From Gordonia gummivorans (GTDB lineage Bacteria; Actinomycetota; Actinomycetes; Mycobacteriales; Mycobacteriaceae): a stretch of DNA of 62,413 nt. This document shows positions 1 through 7,095 of the stretch, piece by piece. The first letter of the stretch is position 1, and the number at the start of each line of letters is the position of its first letter. Where the stretch lies: assembly GCF_022513585.1 (NCBI RefSeq), contig NZ_JAKWBF010000033.1, positions 1-62,413 on the forward strand, given 5' to 3'. The position numbers and the translations under genes were made by a program. The notes under the pieces are model-generated. The model ran no database searches. It was given only the letters and a program-made list of their open reading frames with translations, and was not told the DNA's origin.

Positions 1-1072
1 CCGTAGCCGGCTGGGCTGGTGCGGGTTGGGGGTTGATGGGTTTGATGACCGCGTCGGGGCGCTGGGCGAGTTCGCGGGCATGCTCGGCCGAGATCACCCC
101 GTACCCATTCATATGCGCCGGGGTGGTGTTCGACTCGTCGGTCAGCGTGGTTTCCTCACACACCACATGCAACACGATCCGCGCCTGGGCCGGCGGCAGG
201 GTTCCGGGCTCAGGGATCTCGGCATCACACTCGGCACGCCCACACTGGCACTCAAACCGGGTGCCCGACAACAGGGCGAACGCCGCATCGGAGTTGCGGG
301 CCCGTTTCCCCCGACCATCCTTCGAGCACACGGTGCTCGCCAACGCCTGGACCGCGGCGACCGCGATACGCGCGTTCTCCGCGGTCATCGACGCCGCCAG
401 AGTGGCCATCCCATCGCCGAAGTCCTCGACCCACACCGCACGCTGCCCTTTGGCATGCTTACGGCGTTCCCGCACCGCTTCGGGGTCGTGGCGGAACACG
501 ATCCGGTCAGCCAGATCCCGGATCGCTTGGGGCGACCACCGGCCGCGGCGTTTACGAAGTTCCTTGGTGATCGCGGCATCCACCTCGCCAATGTGGTCAC
601 CATCCACCAGATCGGTGCGGCCGACGATCGCGACGGTCTGCGCCTTGGTGAGCACACCGTCACGCAAACAGGCCGACACCAGCGGCAGCCGATCCCGCAA
701 AGCGAGCGCCTCGCCCAACAAACACTCGGCCGTCAACTGAGAGATCGCCAACGACGCCGCGATCCGCATCGCGCACTGCGCGCGTTGATCGATCCAGTCG
801 GTGTCGTCATCCATCGTCGGCTCCACCAGCCGGGTATGTAGTTCGGCGGCAACCTGATACGAGCGCCACGCCAAGAACGACGTGCCGTGTGCGGCCTGCT
901 CGAACGAAGCGACCAACTCGTTGATCGACACCGCCTCCTCGTCGTCGATCACCGCGAGATCAGGTAGACCCAACACGGCAGCGTCGATCTGCGGCCACTG
1001 CACCGTTGCTGCGGTGTCGGCCGACTCTTGATCCTCGGACGCCGATTCTTGATCCTCTGACAAAGCAGTCAC
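1..1072 (-). CDS. DUF222 / 13E12-repeat family protein, C-terminus cut by window edge
   Basis: The reading frame is open from a GTG at 1072 to the left edge, about 357 codons, with no stop. The protein has an acidic, Gln/Glu/Ser-rich start (repeat of SEDQES) and then the long helical body typical of DUF222 proteins, including GEALALRDRLPLVSACLRDG and the RWSPQAIRDLADRIV segment. A CQCGRAECD-like cysteine pair follows. In this family an HNH nuclease motif normally closes the C-terminus; here it would lie beyond the edge. The family is the REP13E12 type, repeated many times in mycobacterial genomes. Its function is not established; a nuclease role is inferred from the usual HNH domain. The start is uncertain because a purine-rich stretch runs directly into the GTG. 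Confidence 0.8.
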   Translation of the reverse strand, partial: MTALSEDQESASEDQESADTAATVQWPQIDAAVLGLPDLAVIDDEEAVSINELVASFEQAAHGTSFLAWRSYQVAAELHTRLVEPTMDDDTDWIDQRAQCAMRIAASLAISQLTAECLLGEALALRDRLPLVSACLRDGVLTKAQTVAIVGRTDLVDGDHIGEVDAAITKELRKRRGRWSPQAIRDLADRIVFRHDPEAVRERRKHAKGQRAVWVEDFGDGMATLAASMTAENARIAVAAVQALASTVCSKDGRGKRARNSDAAFALLSGTRFECQCGRAECDAEIPEPGTLPPAQARIVLHVVCEETTLTDESNTTPAHMNGYGVISAEHARELAQRPDAVIKPINPQPAPAQPAT

Positions 1073-1100
1073 CCCCTTCCCCGATTCACTGGATTCAGAC

Positions 1101-1400
1101 TAGAACACGACACCGACAATTCCGTTCGGCCAGACTCTGATCGGTAGAGGTACATTCGAAATGGTCGACTGTGCAGCACGTTTCCGGATAAACGTCGTAC
1201 ATCTGAATCCCTCCCCCAATTGCTGAGTACAGGGTAGAACACAGCACCGACAATTCTGTTCGGCCGCGACTTGTTCGTTGACTGTGCACTCGAAATCGTC
1301 GACTGTGCGGCACTTCCCGACCGAACGTCGTACATCGAAATCCCTCCCCGACCGACTTAGTACAGGGTAGAAGAAGGCACCGACAAGAACGTCACGCGTC
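1101..1400. repeat. Tandem ~134-bp degenerate direct repeat
   Basis: Units begin at 1101, 1235 and 1368 with tagaa(c/g)a…caccgacaa. The first two are full (134 and 133 bp) and share tagaacac, ccgacaattc, gttcggcc, tcgactgtg and cgtcgtacat blocks, then end with a gtacaggg boundary. The third is only a short head of ~30 bp. No convincing gene overlaps it. It lies just upstream of the DUF222 gene start, so it could hold duplicated promoter or regulatory sequence. Confidence 0.7.
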
Positions 1401-1450
1401 GAGTGACGTTGATACACAGCGCGTGTTGGACTTGGTAGGAGAGCTCGCGG

Positions 1451-1659
1451 CCCTTCGAGGCTCCTCGCTAGCGCTCGTCGCACCTCAGGGAGCGGTAGGA
1501 GCGTCGGCATAGCGCCTCGAGCACCTCAGGGAGCGGTAGGAGCGTCGGCATAGCGCCGCGAGCACCTCAGGGAGCGGTAGAAGGGTCGGCTAGCGCCTCG
1601 AGCACCTCGGGGAGCGGTAGAAGGGTCGGCTTGGCGCCTCGAGCACCGCAGGGAGCGGA
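1451..1659. repeat. Intergenic repeat plus ~41-bp tandem array of its half
   Basis: A complete copy of the window's main dispersed repeat (1451-1495, cccttcgagg … cacctcagggagcgg) is followed by further cacctcagggagcgg-type ends at 1522, 1563, 1603 and 1644, a period of 40-41 bp. The units differ by a few bases (gtcggcatagcgcc / gtcggctagcgcc). This is tandem growth of the right half of the dispersed element. The whole 1073-1763 spacer holds this array, the 134-bp repeats and one hairpin; I see no gene in it. Confidence 0.85.
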
Positions 1660-1676
1660 TGGAGAGACCAACCTGC

Positions 1677-1745
1677 GGGAATCTGTACGCATCAGCCGAG
1701 TGAAGTGGATAGTGCACTTACACAAGCTGACTCGTACAGATTCCC
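1677..1745 (-). terminator. Long imperfect hairpin downstream of the amidase operon
   Basis: Arms 1677-1696 (gggaatctgtacgcatcagc) and 1726-1745 (gctgactcgtacagattccc) pair at 18 of 20 positions. An inner stem continues with aagtg (1703-1707) against cactt (1715-1719). It starts 18 bp after the stop of the last gene of the leftward operon. There is no T-run, so terminator function is inferred from position; it could instead be a small mobile palindrome. Confidence 0.4.
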
Positions 1746-1763
1746 CACATGAACCGGTGTGGC

Positions 1764-3410
1764 TCACCAACGATCGCGGTCGAGGGGCTCCCCGGCTGCA
1801 CCGGCATCGGCGGCGCAGCCGAAGCCGACCACCCAACGGCCGTCGGACAATTCGACCTGCCCGAGCATCATCGGCGAGGGAAGGTCGGCGAGGAATGAAC
1901 CCAGCGCCGACGGTGACAGAGTCCAGATCTCACCCTGGATCGCACGTCCGTCGGACGGATCGCGGATCAGACCCGGCTTGGGTGGCGTGGTGGACAGGGC
2001 AACGAGACGGTACGACGGCGCGGTGGTCACCTCACCGACCCAGCGAGCGCCGCGGTCGGAGAGCTCGTGAGTCAGCGGACCGCCACTCATGTGCGCACCG
2101 AACACAGCAAGTTCGACGGTGGGGGCGACGGATTCGGGCCAGGAGGCGGCGGGCGATGCCGCGCCCAGACGCTGGGCCAGATCGACGAGCACCGCGTCCT
2201 CGTGTGCCTTCGCCAGCAGGGTGATGCCGAACTGCGCTTGACTGCCATCGGTTTCGTCGACGATGCCCGACGGGATGGCGAGGCCACACAGGTCGAAGAG
2301 GTTGCAGAAGTTGGTGTAGGTGCCCATCCGGGAATTGACGCCCACCGGGTCGGCATCAACGTCGGCGAGGGTCGGATGCATGGGTGCGGTCGGGACGATG
2401 AGCGCGGTAGCGTCGCCCCATTCGGTCATCGCCAACTCTCGCAGCTCGTCCAGCTTGCGGTGTGCGCGAAGCAGATCGACAGCCCCGAATCGATTCGCGG
2501 AACGGATGATTCCCGCAACGGTGGGGTCCAGATCCGAGCCGCCGCCGTCGATGTACTCGCCCACGGCGTCGTAGCGCTCCGCGACCAGCGCGTCGTCGTA
2601 CAAGAGCTTGGCAGCGGCCAGGAATGGCGACAGGTCGATGGTCTTGATCACCAGGCCGGCAGACTCTGCGCGCGACACCGCGTCGGCGAAGGCAGCACGC
2701 CAGTTGTCATCCAACGACGGCAATTCGGCTGGCACAGCAACAACCGGGCGCTCCGGCGCGGCCAGAAGAGTCGGCGTACCGAACGGTCGCGGGCCACGCG
2801 CACCGGCCATCGCGGCCATCGCGGCGTCGGCGAGATCGAGGGTCGCGGCGAAGATCGTCACCGTGTCATAGCTGGCGCACGCCGGGACCACACCGTCGGT
2901 GGAGATCGCACCGACGGTCGGCTTGATCCCGACAATCCCCTGCAATCCCGCGGGAACCCGACCCGAACCTGCGGTGTCGGTACCGATCGCAATGTCAGCG
3001 AACCCGAGCGCGACAGCCACCGCAGAGCCGGAGCTCGAACCACCGGAGATACGGTCGGGACGACGCGAGTCACGTGCCGCGCCATAGGGACTGCGTGTTC
3101 CGACGAGGCCGGTGGCGAACTGGTCAAGGTTGGTCTTGCCGATCACCACCGCCCCCGCCGCCTTCAACGCAGCGACCGCGGGTGCGTCGACATCAGGTGT
3201 GTAGGCGTACCCGGGACACGCAGCCGTGGTGGGTAACCCGGCCACGTCGACATTGTCCTTGACCGCCAACACCATTCCGGCGAGCGGGCCGCCACCCGCG
3301 ACGGACTGCGCGAAATCTGCGGAAACCTCATCGCGAGAACGCAACGTGATGAACACCTCGGGGCGATCGGCGGCAGCGATTCGGCCGAAGATGTCGTCGA
3401 TCTTGCTCAT
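1764..3410 (-). CDS. atzF: Allophanate hydrolase (AtzF-type amidase)
   Basis: 548 aa. It is an amidase-signature enzyme: the catalytic Lys lies in AVKDNVDVAG (near residue 50), the serine-rich loop in SGGSSSGSA and the nucleophile region in GTDTAGSGRVPAG. The C-terminal ~120 residues (from ELAVFGAHMSGGPL on) match the small allophanate hydrolase C-domain rather than a generic amidase. It hydrolyses allophanate to ammonium and CO2, the last step of urea-carboxylase or guanidine-carboxylase routes. The ATG at 3410 overlaps the stop of the upstream carboxyltransferase gene (ATGA), so the two are translationally coupled. A longer upstream extension of the frame is only read-through within the neighbouring gene. 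Confidence 0.9.
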   Translation of the reverse strand: MSKIDDIFGRIAAADRPEVFITLRSRDEVSADFAQSVAGGGPLAGMVLAVKDNVDVAGLPTTAACPGYAYTPDVDAPAVAALKAAGAVVIGKTNLDQFATGLVGTRSPYGAARDSRRPDRISGGSSSGSAVAVALGFADIAIGTDTAGSGRVPAGLQGIVGIKPTVGAISTDGVVPACASYDTVTIFAATLDLADAAMAAMAGARGPRPFGTPTLLAAPERPVVAVPAELPSLDDNWRAAFADAVSRAESAGLVIKTIDLSPFLAAAKLLYDDALVAERYDAVGEYIDGGGSDLDPTVAGIIRSANRFGAVDLLRAHRKLDELRELAMTEWGDATALIVPTAPMHPTLADVDADPVGVNSRMGTYTNFCNLFDLCGLAIPSGIVDETDGSQAQFGITLLAKAHEDAVLVDLAQRLGAASPAASWPESVAPTVELAVFGAHMSGGPLTHELSDRGARWVGEVTTAPSYRLVALSTTPPKPGLIRDPSDGRAIQGEIWTLSPSALGSFLADLPSPMMLGQVELSDGRWVVGFGCAADAGAAGEPLDRDRW

Positions 3411-5434
3411 GCCACTTTCCCTTTCGCAAACTCGCCCTGCAACGACCAGCGTTGACGCTCCTCGGCCCGCGCAACCTCCATTGTCTCCCGTTTTGCCGAG
3501 ATGTCGACGGCCTGCGAATCGAGGAAACGCTGATGCTCGGCCAGCGAGAACACTCCGTCGGTGATCCGGGTGCTGTCGCCACGACCGGCGGCGACGTCGG
3601 CCCGCATGTCGATCAGCTCCTCGGCACTCACGGGATACCAGCGGATCTGGTCGAAGAAGCGCAGCAGCCACGGGTGCTCGGGGTCGAATCCCGGTGCAGG
3701 CAACGGATGCCGATGATTCCACACCTGCGTCGTGCGGCCGACGAACTGATATCCGCCGGGTCCCTCCATGCCGTAGATGCACAGATACGCGCCACCGATG
3801 CCGACGGCATTCTCCGGCGTCCACGTCCGGGCCGGGTTGTACTTGGTGGTCACGAGACGATGCCGAGGATCGAGCGGAACAGCAACCGGCGCACCGAGAT
3901 ACACGTCACCGAGGCCGAGCACCAGATAGCTGGCGTCGAAGACGGTCCGGTAGACGTCGTCGACCGAGTCGAGCCCGTTCATGCGACGGATGAACTCGAT
4001 GTTCCACGGACACCACGGCGCATCCGACCGCACGCCCAGCATGTAGCGTTCGATGGCCTCGCGGGTGGCGGGATCGTCCCACGACAACGGCAGGTGCACA
4101 GTACGACTCGGCACGACGAGATCCTCAGCCGCCGGGAGCTGGCTTTCACACTCGGTGAGCCACTCCAGCATCGACGCCTGCGACCACACATCCGGGTCGG
4201 CCTTCACCTGCAACGACCGAATCCCCGGGGTGAGATCGATCAGACCCCTGGGCTTTTCGGCCGCGATACGCTCACTCAGCGCGTGCACCCGGGCACGCAG
4301 CGCGAGATCGAGCCGCATGTCGCCATATTCGACGAGGATGTTGTCGTCGCCGCTACGCCGATAGGTGACGGCCGTCGACCCGTCCGCGGTCGACGTGGTG
4401 CCCAGAATGCCGTTGTCCGTGTCGCCACCGGCCGACAGCACAGGCACGAACGACGCGCGACGCCCCAACCCCAACTCGGTGGCCGACGCCGTCGCATCGC
4501 TGCGGACCGCCACGAAACGCACCGTGTCGCCGGGCTTGAGCTGCCCCAGCTTCCACCGTTCCGCGCTGGTGACCGTCACCGGACACACGAACCCGCCGAG
4601 GCTCGGACCATCCGGCCCGAGAAGAATCGGAGTGTCACCCGTGAAGTCGAGCGCACCAACGGAGTACGCGTTGTCGTGGATGTTCGACGGATGCAGACCC
4701 GCCTCTCCCCCATCGGTCCGCGCCCACCGCGGCTTGGGGCCGACGAGCCGGACACCGGTGCGATCGGAGTTGAAGTGCACCTCGTAGTCGGTGGCGAACA
4801 GATCGTCGATGTCGTCGGGCGTGAAGAACTCCGGCGCCCCATGCGGGCCGACTGTCACACCGAGCTGCCACGCGTTGGTCATCGCGGGTTGCTCGTCGAA
4901 GAGGATGCGACGAGCCCTTCGAGGCTCGCAAGCTCGCACCTCAGGGATCGGGGACGGCTCGCACACCGGACTCGACAGCTCGTCACCATCGTTCAGGCGC
5001 CGACCGTCCTTGCCGCCGAACCGGCCCATCGTGAAGGTCGAGCGGCTACCCAGGTAGTCCTCGGCGTCGAGACCACCCGAGATCGCCACGTAGACGCGCA
5101 TTCCCAGGTCGCCGACCGCTCCCACGTCGAGCGTCGACCCCGCGGCGATGCGCAGCGGAACCCACTGCGGCACAACCTTTCCGTCGACCCGAACGATCAC
5201 CGGGGCACCCGTCACCGCGACCACCGCCGGCTCGTCGAACCGCAGCGCCGGCCCGGCCAGGGTGACCTCGAGACCGGCTGCGGTCTCGGCATTTCCGACC
5301 GCGACGTTGGCCAGCCGGAACGACAGATCGTCCATCGGGCCGGACGGCGGGACGCCGACCTTCCAGTACCCGACGCGGCCGGGCCAATCCTGGATGGTGG
5401 TCAGCGGACCCGCGCGTAAGACGGTGATTGCCAT
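3407..5434 (-). CDS. Urea/guanidine carboxylase-like carboxyltransferase, lacking BC and BCCP domains
   Basis: 675 aa. The N-terminal half is a KipA/AHS2 domain (AGPLTTIQDWPGRVGYWKVG, VPPSGPMDD) and the C-terminal half a KipI/AHS1 domain (RYMLGVRSDAPWCPWN, MEGPGGYQFVGRT, FFDQIRWYPVSAEEL). This is the carboxyltransferase unit of urea carboxylase. Full-length urea carboxylases of about 1,200 aa also have an N-terminal biotin carboxylase and a C-terminal biotinyl domain; both are absent here, and the protein ends near the usual linker (EERQRW). An AGGAG lies 12 nt before the ATG. Residues ~162-173 (PEVRACEPRRA) are encoded by a dispersed intergenic repeat. The gene sits between UAAP2 and atzF. 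How the carboxylation is powered is unknown. Confidence 0.85.
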   Translation of the reverse strand: MAITVLRAGPLTTIQDWPGRVGYWKVGVPPSGPMDDLSFRLANVAVGNAETAAGLEVTLAGPALRFDEPAVVAVTGAPVIVRVDGKVVPQWVPLRIAAGSTLDVGAVGDLGMRVYVAISGGLDAEDYLGSRSTFTMGRFGGKDGRRLNDGDELSSPVCEPSPIPEVRACEPRRARRILFDEQPAMTNAWQLGVTVGPHGAPEFFTPDDIDDLFATDYEVHFNSDRTGVRLVGPKPRWARTDGGEAGLHPSNIHDNAYSVGALDFTGDTPILLGPDGPSLGGFVCPVTVTSAERWKLGQLKPGDTVRFVAVRSDATASATELGLGRRASFVPVLSAGGDTDNGILGTTSTADGSTAVTYRRSGDDNILVEYGDMRLDLALRARVHALSERIAAEKPRGLIDLTPGIRSLQVKADPDVWSQASMLEWLTECESQLPAAEDLVVPSRTVHLPLSWDDPATREAIERYMLGVRSDAPWCPWNIEFIRRMNGLDSVDDVYRTVFDASYLVLGLGDVYLGAPVAVPLDPRHRLVTTKYNPARTWTPENAVGIGGAYLCIYGMEGPGGYQFVGRTTQVWNHRHPLPAPGFDPEHPWLLRFFDQIRWYPVSAEELIDMRADVAAGRGDSTRITDGVFSLAEHQRFLDSQAVDISAKRETMEVARAEERQRWSLQGEFAKGKVA
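4915..4951. repeat. Dispersed repeat copy inside the carboxyltransferase gene
   Basis: cccttcgaggctcgcaagct followed by cgcacctcagggatcgg is the short form of the repeat found between genes elsewhere in the window (compare 20823-20859 in the other orientation). Here it is read on the minus strand as part of the protein (PEVRACEPRRA). The frame remains open on both sides. Confidence 0.9.
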
Positions 5435-5472
5435 GGTGGAACAGAGCTCCTGTGGGAAACGAACGAGAAAGG

Positions 5473-6156
5473 TCAGGACGGCCGGGTCACGATGACGCGG
5501 ACCGCGGTCGGGTCGAAACCGTTGCAGGGGTTGTTGATCTGCGGGCAGTTGGAGATCAGGACGAGCGTGTCGACGTCGGCACGCAACGCCAGACGCTTGC
5601 CCGGCGCCGACAAGCCGTCGACGATGCCGAGCGAACCGTCCGCATCGACCGGCACGTTCATGAAGAAGTTGATGTTGCCGACCATGTCGGCCTTCCCCAG
5701 CCCGTGCCGACTGCCCTCGATGAGGAAGTTCTCCACGCACGCATGCTGATGCTTGGTGTGGTGTCCGTAGCGCAGTGTGTTGGATTCCTGCGAGCAAGCG
5801 CCACCGACGGTGTCGTGATTGCCGACCTCGTCGGCGACGATGGTCATCAGCGGGTTGGCTTCCTGATCACGGATCACACTGCCCGTGGTCAGAAAGATGT
5901 TGCCCTGCACGGCGATCGTGGCCTGCGCCGAGTAGCGGATCGAGTGGTCGTGCGCGCCGAAGAACAGCGTGTCGACCGCCTGGTTGCCGTACAGATCGAC
6001 GATGGTCAGCACATCGCCGGCAGCGACGACGCCGGACCAGGGCCCGCGGTCGCCGACCTCACCGTCGTAGACGACGGTGCCGGGCACCAGGGCAAGTTCC
6101 TCGGCAGGAGCAGAAGCGAAATCGGTGGTTGTAGTCATCGTGGTGTTGGTAGTCAC
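5473..6156 (-). CDS. UAAP2, DUF1989 protein (carboxyguanidine deiminase subunit-like)
   Basis: 227 aa from GTG 6156, whose GTGA overlaps the stop of UAAP1; an ATG at 6138 is the alternative start. The body is a DUF1989 domain with LTIVDLYGNQAVDTLFF near the start and then GGACSQESNTLRYG, HACVENFL and NINFFMNVP. Proteins of this family, long called 'urea carboxylase-associated', are known as the two subunits of carboxyguanidine deiminase (CgdAB), which turns carboxyguanidine into allophanate and ammonium. The neighbours (UAAP1 upstream, a carboxyltransferase and allophanate hydrolase downstream) fit that pathway. The Thr-rich N-terminus is probably disordered. Which subunit this corresponds to is not decided from sequence here. 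Confidence 0.85.
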   Translation of the reverse strand: MTTNTTMTTTTDFASAPAEELALVPGTVVYDGEVGDRGPWSGVVAAGDVLTIVDLYGNQAVDTLFFGAHDHSIRYSAQATIAVQGNIFLTTGSVIRDQEANPLMTIVADEVGNHDTVGGACSQESNTLRYGHHTKHQHACVENFLIEGSRHGLGKADMVGNINFFMNVPVDADGSLGIVDGLSAPGKRLALRADVDTLVLISNCPQINNPCNGFDPTAVRVIVTRPS

Positions 6157-6992
6157 AGTGCATTCCAGACATCTTCGGAGTTGGCCACGGCGCGTTGGTA
6201 TTCGGGATCGGTGTTCTCGACGTCGGCGAGCAGAGACGTCAGGTCGTCGGGTGCCTTCCACGCCAACAGTTCGAGCGGTCCGGTGTCGAAGGTGGGCGAC
6301 GGATCGAGCGGGTGTGCGGTGTTGACGATCGCCACCACACACGGGAGGTGCAGGATCAGGTCGACCGACTTGTCGAGCCCCGCCGAACCCTTCGACGTCA
6401 ACGTTCCGTCGGCCTCGACCACGACACCGTGGAAGAACGACAGCGACGGCGCGACGTCGGTCGGCGTGAGCCCGTGCTTGGCCGCAGCCAGCGTGAACAT
6501 CTCCCGGCCCGCCGGTGACGCGGAATGCACATGACCGTCACCGTATTTGGCGGTGTTGCCGACGAGGGTCGAGGTACCGCACAGCGCGTCGTGGTGAGCC
6601 GACTCGTCGGCGACGATCGTCGCCAGCGCACGCCCCTGATCGCTCAGCAGCGGATGCCCGGTCGACAGGTACGCCTGCCACGGCACCTTCACTGTGTCGG
6701 CGACGTTGAGGCGCTCCCACGGGGCGTCGGCGCGCCACAGCAGGATGTGCGCGCACGCAGATCCGGCGATGTCACGCAACCGGATTCGCGTGCCACGCGC
6801 CAGCACCTTGCTGGTGTAGCGACCGCCGGGAATGGTCTCGGCCCAGGTGAGGGTGGACGGGTCGACGTCGACGGGAGGGTTGGGCCACTTACTGGCCGGA
6901 ACCACCGGCATCGAGTCGGTGATCGCACCGGCCTGCGACCGCGCATGCTCGCGGGCGCCGGCAGTGGTACCGGTATCGGTGATGGTGCTCAT
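6153..6992 (-). CDS. UAAP1, DUF1989 protein (carboxyguanidine deiminase subunit-like)
   Basis: 279 aa, ATG at 6992 preceded by a ggag (aaggagtaacacccATG). DUF1989 features: GTRIRLRDIAGSACAHILLW, ADESAHHDALCGTS, GREMFTLAAAKHG and SFFHGVVVEADG. It is a paralogue of the next gene, whose GTG start overlaps this stop, so the two products probably form one complex. Family knowledge points to carboxyguanidine deamination; older annotation says 'urea amidolyase associated'. The N-terminal ~40 residues (Thr/Ala/Ser-rich) look poorly conserved. A dispersed repeat separates it from the permease gene upstream. Confidence 0.85.
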   Translation of the reverse strand: MSTITDTGTTAGAREHARSQAGAITDSMPVVPASKWPNPPVDVDPSTLTWAETIPGGRYTSKVLARGTRIRLRDIAGSACAHILLWRADAPWERLNVADTVKVPWQAYLSTGHPLLSDQGRALATIVADESAHHDALCGTSTLVGNTAKYGDGHVHSASPAGREMFTLAAAKHGLTPTDVAPSLSFFHGVVVEADGTLTSKGSAGLDKSVDLILHLPCVVAIVNTAHPLDPSPTFDTGPLELLAWKAPDDLTSLLADVENTDPEYQRAVANSEDVWNAL

Positions 6993-7040
6993 GGGTGTTA
7001 CTCCTTGGGTGTAGCAGGTTTTCGAGTTGTGGGTCGCCGG

Positions 7041-7085
7041 CCCTTCGAGGCTCGTCGCTAGCGCTCCTCGCACCTCAGGGACCGG
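7041..7085. repeat. Dispersed repeat, forward copy
   Basis: A full 45-bp copy (cccttcgagg … gctagcgctcctcgcacctcagggaccgg) lies in the ~100-bp gap between the permease and UAAP1 genes of one operon. It carries an internal palindrome (gcta/gc around ctagc) and the near-inverted ends typical of the family. Confidence 0.9.
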
Positions 7086-7095
7086 AGGGCGAGTG

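Noticed and set aside
1764..3824. N-terminally longer allophanate hydrolase (686 aa)
   Set aside because: The extra residues come from reading another frame of the carboxyltransferase gene; the ATG at 3410 overlaps the upstream stop and starts the conserved amidase.
6515..7061. Plus-strand frames opposite UAAP1 and its upstream spacer
   Set aside because: No domain, no start signals; antisense to a well-supported gene.
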